Source of the DNA: Acidobacteriota bacterium
GTDB lineage: Bacteria > Acidobacteriota > Terriglobia > Terriglobales > Acidobacteriaceae
Length of the DNA: 64,000 bases
Direction: 5' to 3'
Assembly (NCBI GenBank): GCA_018268855.1
Contig: JAFDVR010000017.1
Coordinates: 434,001 to 498,000 of the forward strand
Positions 56,806 through 64,000 of the stretch are shown piece after piece; position 1 is the stretch's first letter, and each line of letters opens with the position of its first letter. The position numbers and the translations under genes were made by a program. Under the pieces are notes generated by a model. The model worked only from the letters and a program-made list of their open reading frames with translations. It was not told where the DNA came from and did not search any database.

Positions 56806-57693
56806 TCATTGTGCGGGTGGATCGAAATGAATGAGGACGTCCTGAATGTCAATGGGGCTATGCGGAGGACCTGCAATGCCGTTGTTGAGTGTTGCTTCTT
56901 CCAACCACATGCGAAGCCAAAAGGTGGAATGGACGCGGACAAAACGCGACGCTACAGGTTGCGAGTGCATAATGCTGCGGACAAGAATATCCTCCAGGGC
57001 TGGGGTATTGTCGACCCGGTGTTCGGTAACAGGAATTGCATCCGCCTCTTCGATACGCTCTCTCGCTTCTTCAAAGTCGTGTGCCATAGCGAGACCTTTA
57101 TCGAGCCTAATGCCTGCCATACGTTCAATGGCGATAGCAAGTGAGGCATCTAATGATTCGCGAAAGGCCAGATGGATACGGCCTTCTAAGGAAATGCGCA
57201 GTGGCACAGCCTCAGAAGCATGCAGCAATTGTGCAGGCGCGAGGAGCGCCATGCGAGCCGGTTGGAGATCGGTAATGCCAAAAATAGGACAGCTCCACTG
57301 ACGTGCGAGGGAACGCGCAATCGTGGATTCGTCCATATGAAGGATGATCCGCAGCCAATCGCCAAAGCGCCCATGACCTGCAGTGCGCTGCGCCTGTAAA
57401 ACAATCTGCAATTCTTCCTGCGTGATGGTGCCTTGCTGCAAGAGCAAAAGCCCAAGTGGAAGCCGGTGCTGGTATTGGCGGCTGACACCACAGCCATCTC
57501 CTGCTTCACGCTTGATAGCGGAAGTTATGCGGGGCAAAAGACAGGTGGGGCTGCAGTTCCATGCACCTTCAAAAACTGGGCGGTTTACGCTGCGCAGACC
57601 GAGACGGTGTTTCCAGCCAGGCGTGCATGCGTTATGGCTATATAACAAATTCTGCTTTGCATTAATGCGCGGTTCAGTGGCTACAACTGGCAT
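56806..57693 (-). CDS. Stand-alone GspE N-terminal (MshEN-like) domain protein, possible c-di-GMP binder
   Basis: 295 residues with no ATPase domain. Residues 79-102 and 109-132 carry two copies of the MshEN-type 24-residue motif. The first is PLGLLLLQQGTITQEELQIV onward, with Pro in place of the usual Arg at position 1. The second is RFGDWLRIILHMDESTIARS onward, with the Arg. The spacer is 6 residues (usually 5). Then comes the T2SSE-N-like core (ALLAPAQLLHASEAVPLRIS, LAIAIERMAGIRLDK). In MshE and relatives tandem motifs of this type bind cyclic di-GMP. The gene starts 13 bases inside the end of fliN, so it is translationally coupled to the flagellar switch. Confidence 0.75.
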   Translation of the reverse strand: MPVVATEPRINAKQNLLYSHNACTPGWKHRLGLRSVNRPVFEGAWNCSPTCLLPRITSAIKREAGDGCGVSRQYQHRLPLGLLLLQQGTITQEELQIVLQAQRTAGHGRFGDWLRIILHMDESTIARSLARQWSCPIFGITDLQPARMALLAPAQLLHASEAVPLRISLEGRIHLAFRESLDASLAIAIERMAGIRLDKGLAMAHDFEEARERIEEADAIPVTEHRVDNTPALEDILVRSIMHSQPVASRFVRVHSTFWLRMWLEEATLNNGIAGPPHSPIDIQDVLIHFDPPAQ

Positions 57694-57974
57694 CGCAAGC
57701 TCTCCAGACGAGGTTGCGGAGCAAGCACTTCAGTAATACTCAGAGCGAAATTGCCATTAACGATAACCACTTCTCCACGTGCCACAATGCGATCGCCAAG
57801 AACCAGATCGACTGGGTCGCTGACATTGCGATCAAGTGTGATGACATCGCCAGCACCTAGCGCGAGAACATCTTTTAGCTGCATCTCACGCGTGCCGAAC
57901 TGAAGAAATGCGTCGAGCTCAAGATCGAGCATGACCTCTTTAGCTCCAGACTGTGTGGTTTCTACTGCATTCAT
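57681..57974 (-). CDS. fliN: Flagellar motor switch protein FliN
   Basis: FliN forms the lower C-ring with FliM. 97 residues with a single SpoA domain: VMLDLELDAFLQFGTREMQL, VLALGAGDVITLDRNVSDPV, LVLGDRIVARGEVVIVNGNF. It is short and lacks an N-terminal extension. It overlaps fliM by 4 bases, and its last 13 bases overlap the MshEN-like gene. Confidence 0.94.
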   Translation of the reverse strand: MNAVETTQSGAKEVMLDLELDAFLQFGTREMQLKDVLALGAGDVITLDRNVSDPVDLVLGDRIVARGEVVIVNGNFALSITEVLAPQPRLESLRCQL

Positions 57975-58900
57975 GCTTCCTCCTCTTCAGGCGCGTTGAC
58001 GGATGCGGTGGGCGCTACAAGTTGTGTTACCCGTGCGCCTCGATGTTCCCCAGCGCGGATAGGTTGTGCGCGAAAAACGACGGTGTCACCGATGTTGAGT
58101 TGTGCACACTCAGTCTGTGGCAGGGGCAGACGAAGCACCTGCCCAGGCTGCAGATTAGAGAGATCAACAGCTTGCAAACGCACTGTTGGCAATCGCAAGA
58201 TAACTGGAAATACAGCGTGACCTAGACGATTCTGCATATGCGCGATGGATGCATCTGTGTGACGGCGTGGCCGATCGCGCTGCGCAGCCATCTTACGTAA
58301 GGCAGAGCTGACGGCAACTGCGGGAAGACAAACCGTAAGCGTTCCAGAAGCTTCTGGCATGGCGATACCCCAATGGAAGCAGACAGACTTTTCTGTTTGT
58401 GCCATGAGACGCTGAATCTGACTGTCGCGCTCACGCTTTTCGAGAGCGAATTGGAGCGTGGAACTCTCCCAGGCTTTATTCAGTTCGCGCACAATCATGT
58501 CGGTAACGGAGTGGAGAATGGCCTCTTCGATCTCAGTCAGATCGCGCGGCTCTCCACTGCGTCCGGTGCCACCAAGCAGAACGTCCACAATGGGCGAGGC
58601 AAGTGCGAGATCCAGTTGCAGAGCGCCATGTGCGCCGAGTGGTTCAAGACGAAGGGAGCAGACATAGGAAACTTCTGGAACAGAGGCGAGGAACGCTCCG
58701 AAGGCTTTCTGTTCTGTGGAGAGGCTGGTTGCCACGAAGGCCGTGCGCAGCCAGGCACTCAGTGTGTGCGTGACAGTGCGCGCGAGTTGCTCCTGCATCA
58801 TGGCGAGGCCACGCATCTGTTCCGGGCCAAGATGGCCTGCGCGACTAAAGTTGTAGCGTTCTTCTTCCATCTCTGTCGCGATGTTGTTGGATGCTTCCAT
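57971..58900 (-). CDS. fliM: Flagellar motor switch protein FliM without CheY-binding N-terminus
   Basis: FliM forms the C-ring and normally receives phosphorylated CheY. 309 residues with the middle domain (LRLEPLGAHGALQLDLALAS, LLGGTGRSGEPRDLTEIEEA) and C-terminal SpoA domain (LPTVRLQAVDLSNLQPGQVL). The typical N-terminal CheY-P motif (LSQxEIDALL) is absent: the protein starts MEASNNIATEMEEERYNFSR. An in-frame stop lies two codons upstream of the ATG, so the motif is not missed by a wrong start. It overlaps fliA by 1 base. Confidence 0.92.
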   Translation of the reverse strand: MEASNNIATEMEEERYNFSRAGHLGPEQMRGLAMMQEQLARTVTHTLSAWLRTAFVATSLSTEQKAFGAFLASVPEVSYVCSLRLEPLGAHGALQLDLALASPIVDVLLGGTGRSGEPRDLTEIEEAILHSVTDMIVRELNKAWESSTLQFALEKRERDSQIQRLMAQTEKSVCFHWGIAMPEASGTLTVCLPAVAVSSALRKMAAQRDRPRRHTDASIAHMQNRLGHAVFPVILRLPTVRLQAVDLSNLQPGQVLRLPLPQTECAQLNIGDTVVFRAQPIRAGEHRGARVTQLVAPTASVNAPEEEEA

Positions 58901-59745
58901 TATTTATTCTTGTGTTTGTTTTTTGCGGATGAAGTTTCAATGTTTTTATTCCGCAGAGCAGACATAGCGGAACGCAGACGGAGGACGGCGGATGAGTGAA
59001 TCTGGGAGACCCGGGATTCCACTACACCAAGCGTCTGTCCGATTTCTTTCATGGTGAGTTCTTCGTAATAGTAGAGGGTCAGGACCATGCGCTCGCGTTC
59101 GGGAAGATCGGAGATAGCATCCGCGAGGTGCTGGCGAAGCTCGCCTTTCATGCAACGGAAGAGCGGATCGTCCGCTGGATCGCCAGGGATGTATGCCAGT
59201 TCTTCATCGCCAGAGTCTTCACCACGTTCGGCATGAAGACTACCGATTTCAAGGCCTTTTAGGTCCCCTAGAAGCTGTTGATAAGCGGCGAGAGATAGCT
59301 TCATGTGCGCTGCTATTTCCTGCTCGCTGGGTGCACGCCCGAGGCTCTGGTTGAGTGCACGGATGGATTCTTCGACTGCGCGAGCTTTACGGCGTAGCTC
59401 ACGCGGACTCCAATCGAGGATGCGGAGTGAATCGAGGATAGCTCCACGAATGCGGAATTGCGCATAGCTTTTAAACTGCACCTTTTTGCTATGGTCGAAC
59501 TTGGAGAAGGCATCGATAAGGCCGATCATGCCTGCAGAGACTAGATCGTCAAGTTCCACATGTTGCGGCAGGCGCTCGTGTACACGGCGCGCGATATAGC
59601 GCACGGTGGGTAGATGCTCAAGCAGCAAGCGGTCGCGCTCCTGAGGGGAAAGCGGCGAATTACTGCTGGCCGCGAATGAGCCACCATAGGCGTCGATGTG
59701 CGGCGGTGTGAACGTATCAAGTTCGATTTGGACGGCTTGTTGCAT
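58900..59745 (-). CDS. fliA: Flagellar sigma factor FliA (sigma-28)
   Basis: FliA directs RNA polymerase to late flagellar promoters such as the one before flgM. 281 residues: sigma region 2 (HVELDDLVSAGMIGLIDAFS, FDHSKKVQFKSYAQFRIRGA, ILDSLRILDWSPRELRRKAR), region 3 and region 4 (ISDLPERERMVLTLYYYEEL, TMKEIGQTLGVVESRVSQIH). A 39-base gap separates it from flhA. The C-terminus is Lys-rich. Confidence 0.95.
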   Translation of the reverse strand: MQQAVQIELDTFTPPHIDAYGGSFAASSNSPLSPQERDRLLLEHLPTVRYIARRVHERLPQHVELDDLVSAGMIGLIDAFSKFDHSKKVQFKSYAQFRIRGAILDSLRILDWSPRELRRKARAVEESIRALNQSLGRAPSEQEIAAHMKLSLAAYQQLLGDLKGLEIGSLHAERGEDSGDEELAYIPGDPADDPLFRCMKGELRQHLADAISDLPERERMVLTLYYYEELTMKEIGQTLGVVESRVSQIHSSAVLRLRSAMSALRNKNIETSSAKNKHKNK

Positions 59746-59784
59746 GCCTGTGAATCTCCTAAGAATCTGTGTGCGCGAGGACGA

Positions 59785-61851
59785 TTAACCGATGGTGCCT
59801 AGCAGTCTCATGCGAATTTCCGGTGGCACCTCGTTGGGTGCAAGCACCGTAATGCGGGGGAGAAACGGCTCAAGCCACCGGCGAACGTGATAACGCGCTG
59901 GCGATGGACATAAAAGCACGGAGGATGCCGAAGTCCCGGCGCTTCCGGTTAACTTCTTCACAGAGTCGACCAGACTACGCATCATCTCGGCGGGAGTCTG
60001 AGCGGAGGATGCGCCTAGAAGGCGACCAGCTCCTTCAGGGTCGAAGGTGGCAAGGACACCAGCTTCCATATCCCTGTCGAGCGTAATGACTTGCAGGCCA
60101 CCATCAAATCCGAGCAATGGGCGGACGAGAGCACGTCCCAAACCTTGGCGTGCAGCTTCGACAAGATGCACGATATTCCGAGAATTAGTGGCAGCTTCAA
60201 CAATCGATTCAAGAATGAGACCGAGATCGCGAATGGAGACTTGTTCGCGCAGAAGTTGTTGCAGCACGCGCTGTACTTCGCCAAGAGACATGAGTTTGGG
60301 AACGAGTTCTTCGACAAGCTTCGGATGCGAGTCATTGAGGCTATCGAGAAGGCGCTTGGTTTCGGCGCGGCCGAGGAGCTCGTGCGCGTGGCGGCGGATG
60401 AGTTCGCCGAGATGCGTGCCGATGACCGTGGTTTGGTCAACAACGGAGTAGCCGGAGGCGAGCGCCTGGTCTTCGAGCGATGGATTAATCCAGCGCGCCG
60501 CGACACCGAATGCGGGCTCGCGGGTTTCGGTGCCGGGGAGCGGGCGGGCGTTGGGATCAGCATTGACGGCGAGGATGCTGTTGGCTTCCAGCTCCCAGCG
60601 GCCGATCTCCACACCGCGCAGCGAGATGACGTATTCGCGCGGTTTGAGGCGGAGGTTGTCTGTGATGTGGACGGGGGGAACGATGAAACCGAGTTCTCCT
60701 GCGAGATGGCGGCGGAGGGCGCGGACGCGGTTGAGCATCTGGCCGCCCTGGTTTTCATCGACGAGCGGGATGAGCTGGAAGCCGATCTCGAGTGTGAGTT
60801 CGTCAACGCGAATGAGTGCGGCCAGGTTTTCGGTGGCGGCTGCATCGGGTTTTGCAGCTGCGGGAGCTTCGATGTTGGCGGCTTCGATCTCTGCGTTGGT
60901 CTTTGCGCGGCGTGCCATGAAGCCCATGCCTGCGGCCATCAGGAGAAACGCGAACTTGGGCAGACCGGGGACGAGGGCGAGCGCGGTGAGGACTCCGCAG
61001 GCGATCCAGAGCGAGTTGCGGCGGCCGAGGAGTTGCGAGCTGATTTCGTTTTCGAGCGCATTGGAGGACGATGCGCGGGTGAGGATCATGCCGCCTGCGA
61101 TGCTGACGAGCAGGCTGGGCACCATGGTTACGAGACCGTCGCCGACGGTGAGGATGGTGTAAGTTTTGACGGCCTCGCTGAGGTCGATTCCTTGCTGCAG
61201 CACGCCGATGAGCAGGCCAGCGATGATGTTGATGGCGGTGATGAGAATGGTGGCAAGTGCGTCGCGCTGGCTGAAGCGGGCGGCACCGTCCATGGAGCCG
61301 TAGAACTCGGCTTCGCGCGCGACGGCTTCGCGGCGTTTGCGCGCGCCCTGCTCATCGATGAGGCCGGCGTTCATGTCGGCGTCGATTGCCATCTGCTTGC
61401 CGGGGAGAGCGTCGAGGGTGAAGCGGGCGGTGACTTCCGCTGTTCTGACGGCGCCGTGGCTGACGACGAGGAATTGGATCGCGGTAAGTGCGAGGAAGAG
61501 GACGAAGCCGACGACGTAGTTGCCACCGACGACGAACTGTCCGAAGGCCTGAATGACGGAACCGGCGGCGTGGGTGCCATCGTGTCCGTGGAGAAGGATC
61601 ATGCGGCTCGATGCGATGTTGAGCGAGAGCCGGAAGAGTGTGAGCAGAAGGAGCAGCGTTGGGAAGACGGAGAACTCAGGAGCTTTTTTGACCTGCACGG
61701 CTGCGAGGAAGACGAGCAGCGATGCGCCGATGGAGAGCGCAAGCAGGATGTCGAGCATAAAGCTCGGCATGGGTACCAGCATCACGAAGAGCACGCTGAT
61801 GGCGGCGAGTGGGAAGATGTACGGCTGAAACTTGGATGCGGGCTTGCTCAT
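59785..61851 (-). CDS. flhA: Flagellar export apparatus protein FlhA
   Basis: FlhA is the large export-gate protein. 688 residues: about eight membrane helices in the first 300, with LDALPGKQMAIDADMNAGLI (the FHIPEP-type region) and YTILTVGDGLVTMVPSLLVS, then the cytoplasmic domain (RVRALRRHLAGELGFIVPPV, ATHLGELIRRHAHELLGRAE-like text). It overlaps flhB by 4 bases. No flhF or flhG follows as is often seen; fliA comes next instead. Confidence 0.96.
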   Translation of the reverse strand: MSKPASKFQPYIFPLAAISVLFVMLVPMPSFMLDILLALSIGASLLVFLAAVQVKKAPEFSVFPTLLLLLTLFRLSLNIASSRMILLHGHDGTHAAGSVIQAFGQFVVGGNYVVGFVLFLALTAIQFLVVSHGAVRTAEVTARFTLDALPGKQMAIDADMNAGLIDEQGARKRREAVAREAEFYGSMDGAARFSQRDALATILITAINIIAGLLIGVLQQGIDLSEAVKTYTILTVGDGLVTMVPSLLVSIAGGMILTRASSSNALENEISSQLLGRRNSLWIACGVLTALALVPGLPKFAFLLMAAGMGFMARRAKTNAEIEAANIEAPAAAKPDAAATENLAALIRVDELTLEIGFQLIPLVDENQGGQMLNRVRALRRHLAGELGFIVPPVHITDNLRLKPREYVISLRGVEIGRWELEANSILAVNADPNARPLPGTETREPAFGVAARWINPSLEDQALASGYSVVDQTTVIGTHLGELIRRHAHELLGRAETKRLLDSLNDSHPKLVEELVPKLMSLGEVQRVLQQLLREQVSIRDLGLILESIVEAATNSRNIVHLVEAARQGLGRALVRPLLGFDGGLQVITLDRDMEAGVLATFDPEGAGRLLGASSAQTPAEMMRSLVDSVKKLTGSAGTSASSVLLCPSPARYHVRRWLEPFLPRITVLAPNEVPPEIRMRLLGTIG

Positions 61852-62930
61852 GCAGATGCTCCGGGTGCAGTGCGGGCCTGGCGCTGTGCGCGCTCGACCT
61901 GTTCGCGATAAAGATAGGCGAGGATGCCGGCGACAGCGGCATACAACTCAAACGGAATGGCGCGGCCCACTTCGACGCTGCGATAGAGAGAGCGCGCGAG
62001 AGGCGGATTTTCAATGACAGGCACACCGGCCCAGCGGGCCTGTTCGCGCATTTCGAGCGCGATGAGATCGCGGCCTTTGGCAAGTACTTTCGGTGCCTGC
62101 ATGGTTTCGAAGCTGAACTCGAGCGCGACGGCGAAGTGTGTCGGATTCATGATGAGCACACTGGCGCGAGAGACGTCGGCACGGCGTTTCTGCGTAGCCA
62201 TGGCGCGCTGAATCTGGCGGATCTTGCCTTTAACCTGCGGATTTCCCATCGCATCGCGCACTTCTTCTTTGACTTCCTGCTTGGTCATGCGGAGGCGCTT
62301 ATTCCACGCACGGTATTCCATCGCATAGTCCACGCCTGCCCATGCGACCAGGAGCCATGCGGCATTGAGTGCGAGGGAGTATCCCGCACTGAAGGCGAAC
62401 GGCAGACGATCGATGGACATGATGGGAAATGGAAGCAGAGCGTGGCGGATGATGCCGAAGCTGAGGAACGCGATGATACTTGCAGGAATAAGCGATTTGG
62501 CGAGACGCACCAGAGCGCGCACACTGGCGAGTTGCTTGAGATTGCTGCCGGGGTTGAGGCGTGCGGGTTTGATGCTGAGCGCTTCTGCATGGAACTGGAT
62601 GCCTCCGCTCTGCATCACGCCTGCGACAAGCGCGCCACAGAGAGAGGCCATCATAACGAGCGTGACCAGACCGAGGAGCGGGAGCGTGGTCGCACGAACC
62701 AGATGCACGATACTCTCTGGTGTGCCAGGCAGGCCGTTCGCGCCAGTGAGCATGCCGGCGTACGCGTCGCGCCAGAGCGAGACGAATTTTCCACTGACGG
62801 CGCCAAGCATCACCACACCTGCAAGCATGGCGAAGGATGCGTTGAGCTCGCGCGAACGTACACTGTCGCCTTTTTCGCGGGCTTTGCGCTTGCGCTGCTC
62901 TGTGGCTTTTTCTGTACGGTCCGCACTCAT
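61848..62930 (-). CDS. flhB: Flagellar export switch protein FlhB
   Basis: FlhB switches export specificity from hook to filament by self-cleavage. 360 residues: a basic N-terminus (EKATEQRKRKAREKGDSVRS), four membrane helices, and the cleavage motif Asn262-Pro-Thr-His265 (VLIMNPTHFAVAL). The C-terminal stretch QVERAQRQARTAPGAS is short. It overlaps fliR and flhA by 4 bases each. Confidence 0.96.
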   Translation of the reverse strand: MSADRTEKATEQRKRKAREKGDSVRSRELNASFAMLAGVVMLGAVSGKFVSLWRDAYAGMLTGANGLPGTPESIVHLVRATTLPLLGLVTLVMMASLCGALVAGVMQSGGIQFHAEALSIKPARLNPGSNLKQLASVRALVRLAKSLIPASIIAFLSFGIIRHALLPFPIMSIDRLPFAFSAGYSLALNAAWLLVAWAGVDYAMEYRAWNKRLRMTKQEVKEEVRDAMGNPQVKGKIRQIQRAMATQKRRADVSRASVLIMNPTHFAVALEFSFETMQAPKVLAKGRDLIALEMREQARWAGVPVIENPPLARSLYRSVEVGRAIPFELYAAVAGILAYLYREQVERAQRQARTAPGASA

Positions 62931-63700
62931 GCCGTCACCATGATTTGCGCGGCGTCGAGCAGGCGCGTGAAGTGGGCTTCAATCCAGTGCGGCCAGACGG
63001 CAAGCGAGCCGATGAGGACGACATAGGAAAGAAGCGTTTTTACCGGAATACTAACGATCTGCACAGGAAGCGCTGGCGCCATACGACCAATGAGAGCCAT
63101 GGCAATCTCCACCGTAATAGTGGCGGCAAGCACGGGTGCGGCGAGTTGTAGACCAGCCAGAAAGATGCCCGCAATCATTTCGACCGCAGTGTGCACGGAA
63201 ATCATCTTCATCGCTGCCATTCCCGGGGGGACAATGGCGAAGCTGCGGATAACAGAAGCAATGAGCAACCGGTGCAGACCTGCGCCGAAAAGGATAAGTA
63301 TGCCAAGCCAGCTTAAGATTGTGCCGATCACGGGTGTTTCCACGCGCGAGTTTGGGTCCATCAGATTGGCGAGCGAGAAGGAGAAGCTCATGCCCATGAT
63401 GGAGCCGGCGAAGAGCAATGCTTCATTGAGCAACGTGATCGAAAAGCCGAAGATGAGTCCGGCGGCGATCTCACCGAGGATGGCGGCGATGCTTAGATCA
63501 TGTGCAGACGGCATGGTGGGCACAACGAGAATCGTCATGGCCAGAACGAGCGCGGCTTTGATGCGTGGTGGAATAGCTGCCGAGTTGAGCGGCGGTGCGA
63601 AGACCATGATGCCGCTGAGGCGAATCATGACGAGCGTACCTGTGGAGAGCAACTGCTCCCACGAGTAGGCGGTCATCGGATTGTGCGCGTCGAGCATCAT
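62927..63700 (-). CDS. fliR: Flagellar export gate protein FliR
   Basis: FliR is part of the FliPQR export channel. 257 residues from the ATG at 63700: several membrane helices with MIRLSGIMVFAPPLNSAAIP, EIAAGLIFGFSITLLNEALL, and FAGSIMGMSFSFSLANLMDP. The start is chosen after the fliQ stop (17 bases away); a longer frame to 63787 would overlap fliQ without a family match. FliP is presumably outside the window. Confidence 0.94.
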   Translation of the reverse strand: MMLDAHNPMTAYSWEQLLSTGTLVMIRLSGIMVFAPPLNSAAIPPRIKAALVLAMTILVVPTMPSAHDLSIAAILGEIAAGLIFGFSITLLNEALLFAGSIMGMSFSFSLANLMDPNSRVETPVIGTILSWLGILILFGAGLHRLLIASVIRSFAIVPPGMAAMKMISVHTAVEMIAGIFLAGLQLAAPVLAATITVEIAMALIGRMAPALPVQIVSIPVKTLLSYVVLIGSLAVWPHWIEAHFTRLLDAAQIMVTA

Positions 63701-63717
63701 GGCAGATGTAAAGGTCT

Positions 63718-63987
63718 CTAGCCGAGGAACTGGTGGAAGTCGCCCCAGAGATGGAGCGTGTAGAGGACGAGCCGTTTGATGAACCACGGCATGGCAACGA
63801 CGCCTGCGACAAAGACGATGATGAGGCGCGGAACAGCAGTAAGTGTCTGTTCCTGAATGCTGGTGACCGTTTGGACAATGCTGAGCAGGAGACTGACAAG
63901 CGCGCCTGCGATCAACATGGGAGCGCTGAGCAACATGGCTTCGATGAGAAGACGGCGGGCGAGTTCTACGGCCTGGTCGGGACCCAT
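63718..63987 (-). CDS. fliQ: Flagellar export gate protein FliQ
   Basis: 89 residues with two membrane helices: ARRLLIEAMLLSAPMLIAGA, TSIQEQTLTAVPRLIIVFVA. Standard FliQ size. The ATG at 63987 has AGGAGG six bases upstream, close to the window end. The order fliQ-fliR-flhB-flhA is the usual one. Confidence 0.95.
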   Translation of the reverse strand: MGPDQAVELARRLLIEAMLLSAPMLIAGALVSLLLSIVQTVTSIQEQTLTAVPRLIIVFVAGVVAMPWFIKRLVLYTLHLWGDFHQFLG

Positions 63988-64000
63988 AAGTGCCCTCCTA

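Noticed and set aside
60091..61911. A long plus-strand open frame of 606 codons across flhA
   Set aside because: It is a reverse-strand shadow of flhA caused by high GC; the product is Glu/Asp/Ala/Val/Gly-rich with no domain, while flhA on the other strand is full length and canonical.

Overview
The window looks like a chromosomal segment of an Acidobacteriota bacterium, probably class Terriglobia (Terriglobus/Edaphobacter/Granulicella type). The pointers are moderately high GC, a fused E1 alpha-beta 2-oxoacid dehydrogenase, a secreted DUF1501/DUF1800 pair, large TolC-like proteins, futalosine-pathway MqnD, hopanoid genes of the hpnC-hpnD-hpnE/hpnJ set, and a compact Gram-negative flagellar operon. 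I see no rRNA, tRNA, CRISPR array, insertion sequence or phage gene. No gap between genes exceeds about 210 bases. The genus is an inference.

Layout. 1-6.3 kb: carB (cut by the window edge) and carA on the minus strand, a Rieske ferredoxin, a degenerate alpha/beta-hydrolase-like membrane protein and a DoxX protein. 6.4-18.5 kb: DUF1501 and DUF1800 secreted proteins, fused E1, two small exported proteins, an MscS channel, a DUF255/YyaL protein and a large TolC-like protein. 18.6-24.6 kb: truA-peptidase-EamA operon, an HtrA/Deg protease with its terminator, and two small exported proteins. 24.6-33.4 kb: FtsB/DivIC, bioY, mqnD, recJ, then an adaptor-TPR-TolC export operon.

33.4-43.9 kb is a lipid region. 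It holds hpnJ, a PH-like membrane protein, two half-size EamA proteins, and a four-gene operon (alcohol dehydrogenase-hpnC-hpnD-hpnE) whose neighbouring genes overlap by 4 nt. That operon is divergent from mlaE-mlaF-epimerase. HpnD, HpnC and HpnE together make squalene from farnesyl diphosphate, and HpnJ modifies bacteriohopanepolyols. The half-size EamA pair and the MlaEF pair are candidate movers of such lipids; this is inference. 43.9-49.5 kb: dienelactone hydrolase, a hypothetical protein, pnp and rpsO with a structured intergenic leader, a GH10 xylanase and a small conserved-looking protein.

49.5-64 kb is one flagellar block read on the minus strand: fliQ-fliR-flhB-flhA-fliA-fliM-fliN-(MshEN-type protein)-flgF-flgG-flgA-flgH-flgI-flgJ(N-terminal domain only)-flgM-flgN-like-flgK-flgL. 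A strong sigma-28 promoter lies in front of flgM, so flgM-flgN-flgK-flgL look like FliA-dependent late genes behind the FliA-encoding early genes. The most unusual part is the combination of a FliM without the CheY-P binding N-terminus and, immediately after fliN, a stand-alone GspE-N/MshEN-like protein carrying two motifs known to bind cyclic di-GMP in other proteins. Together they suggest a motor controlled by a signal other than canonical CheY.
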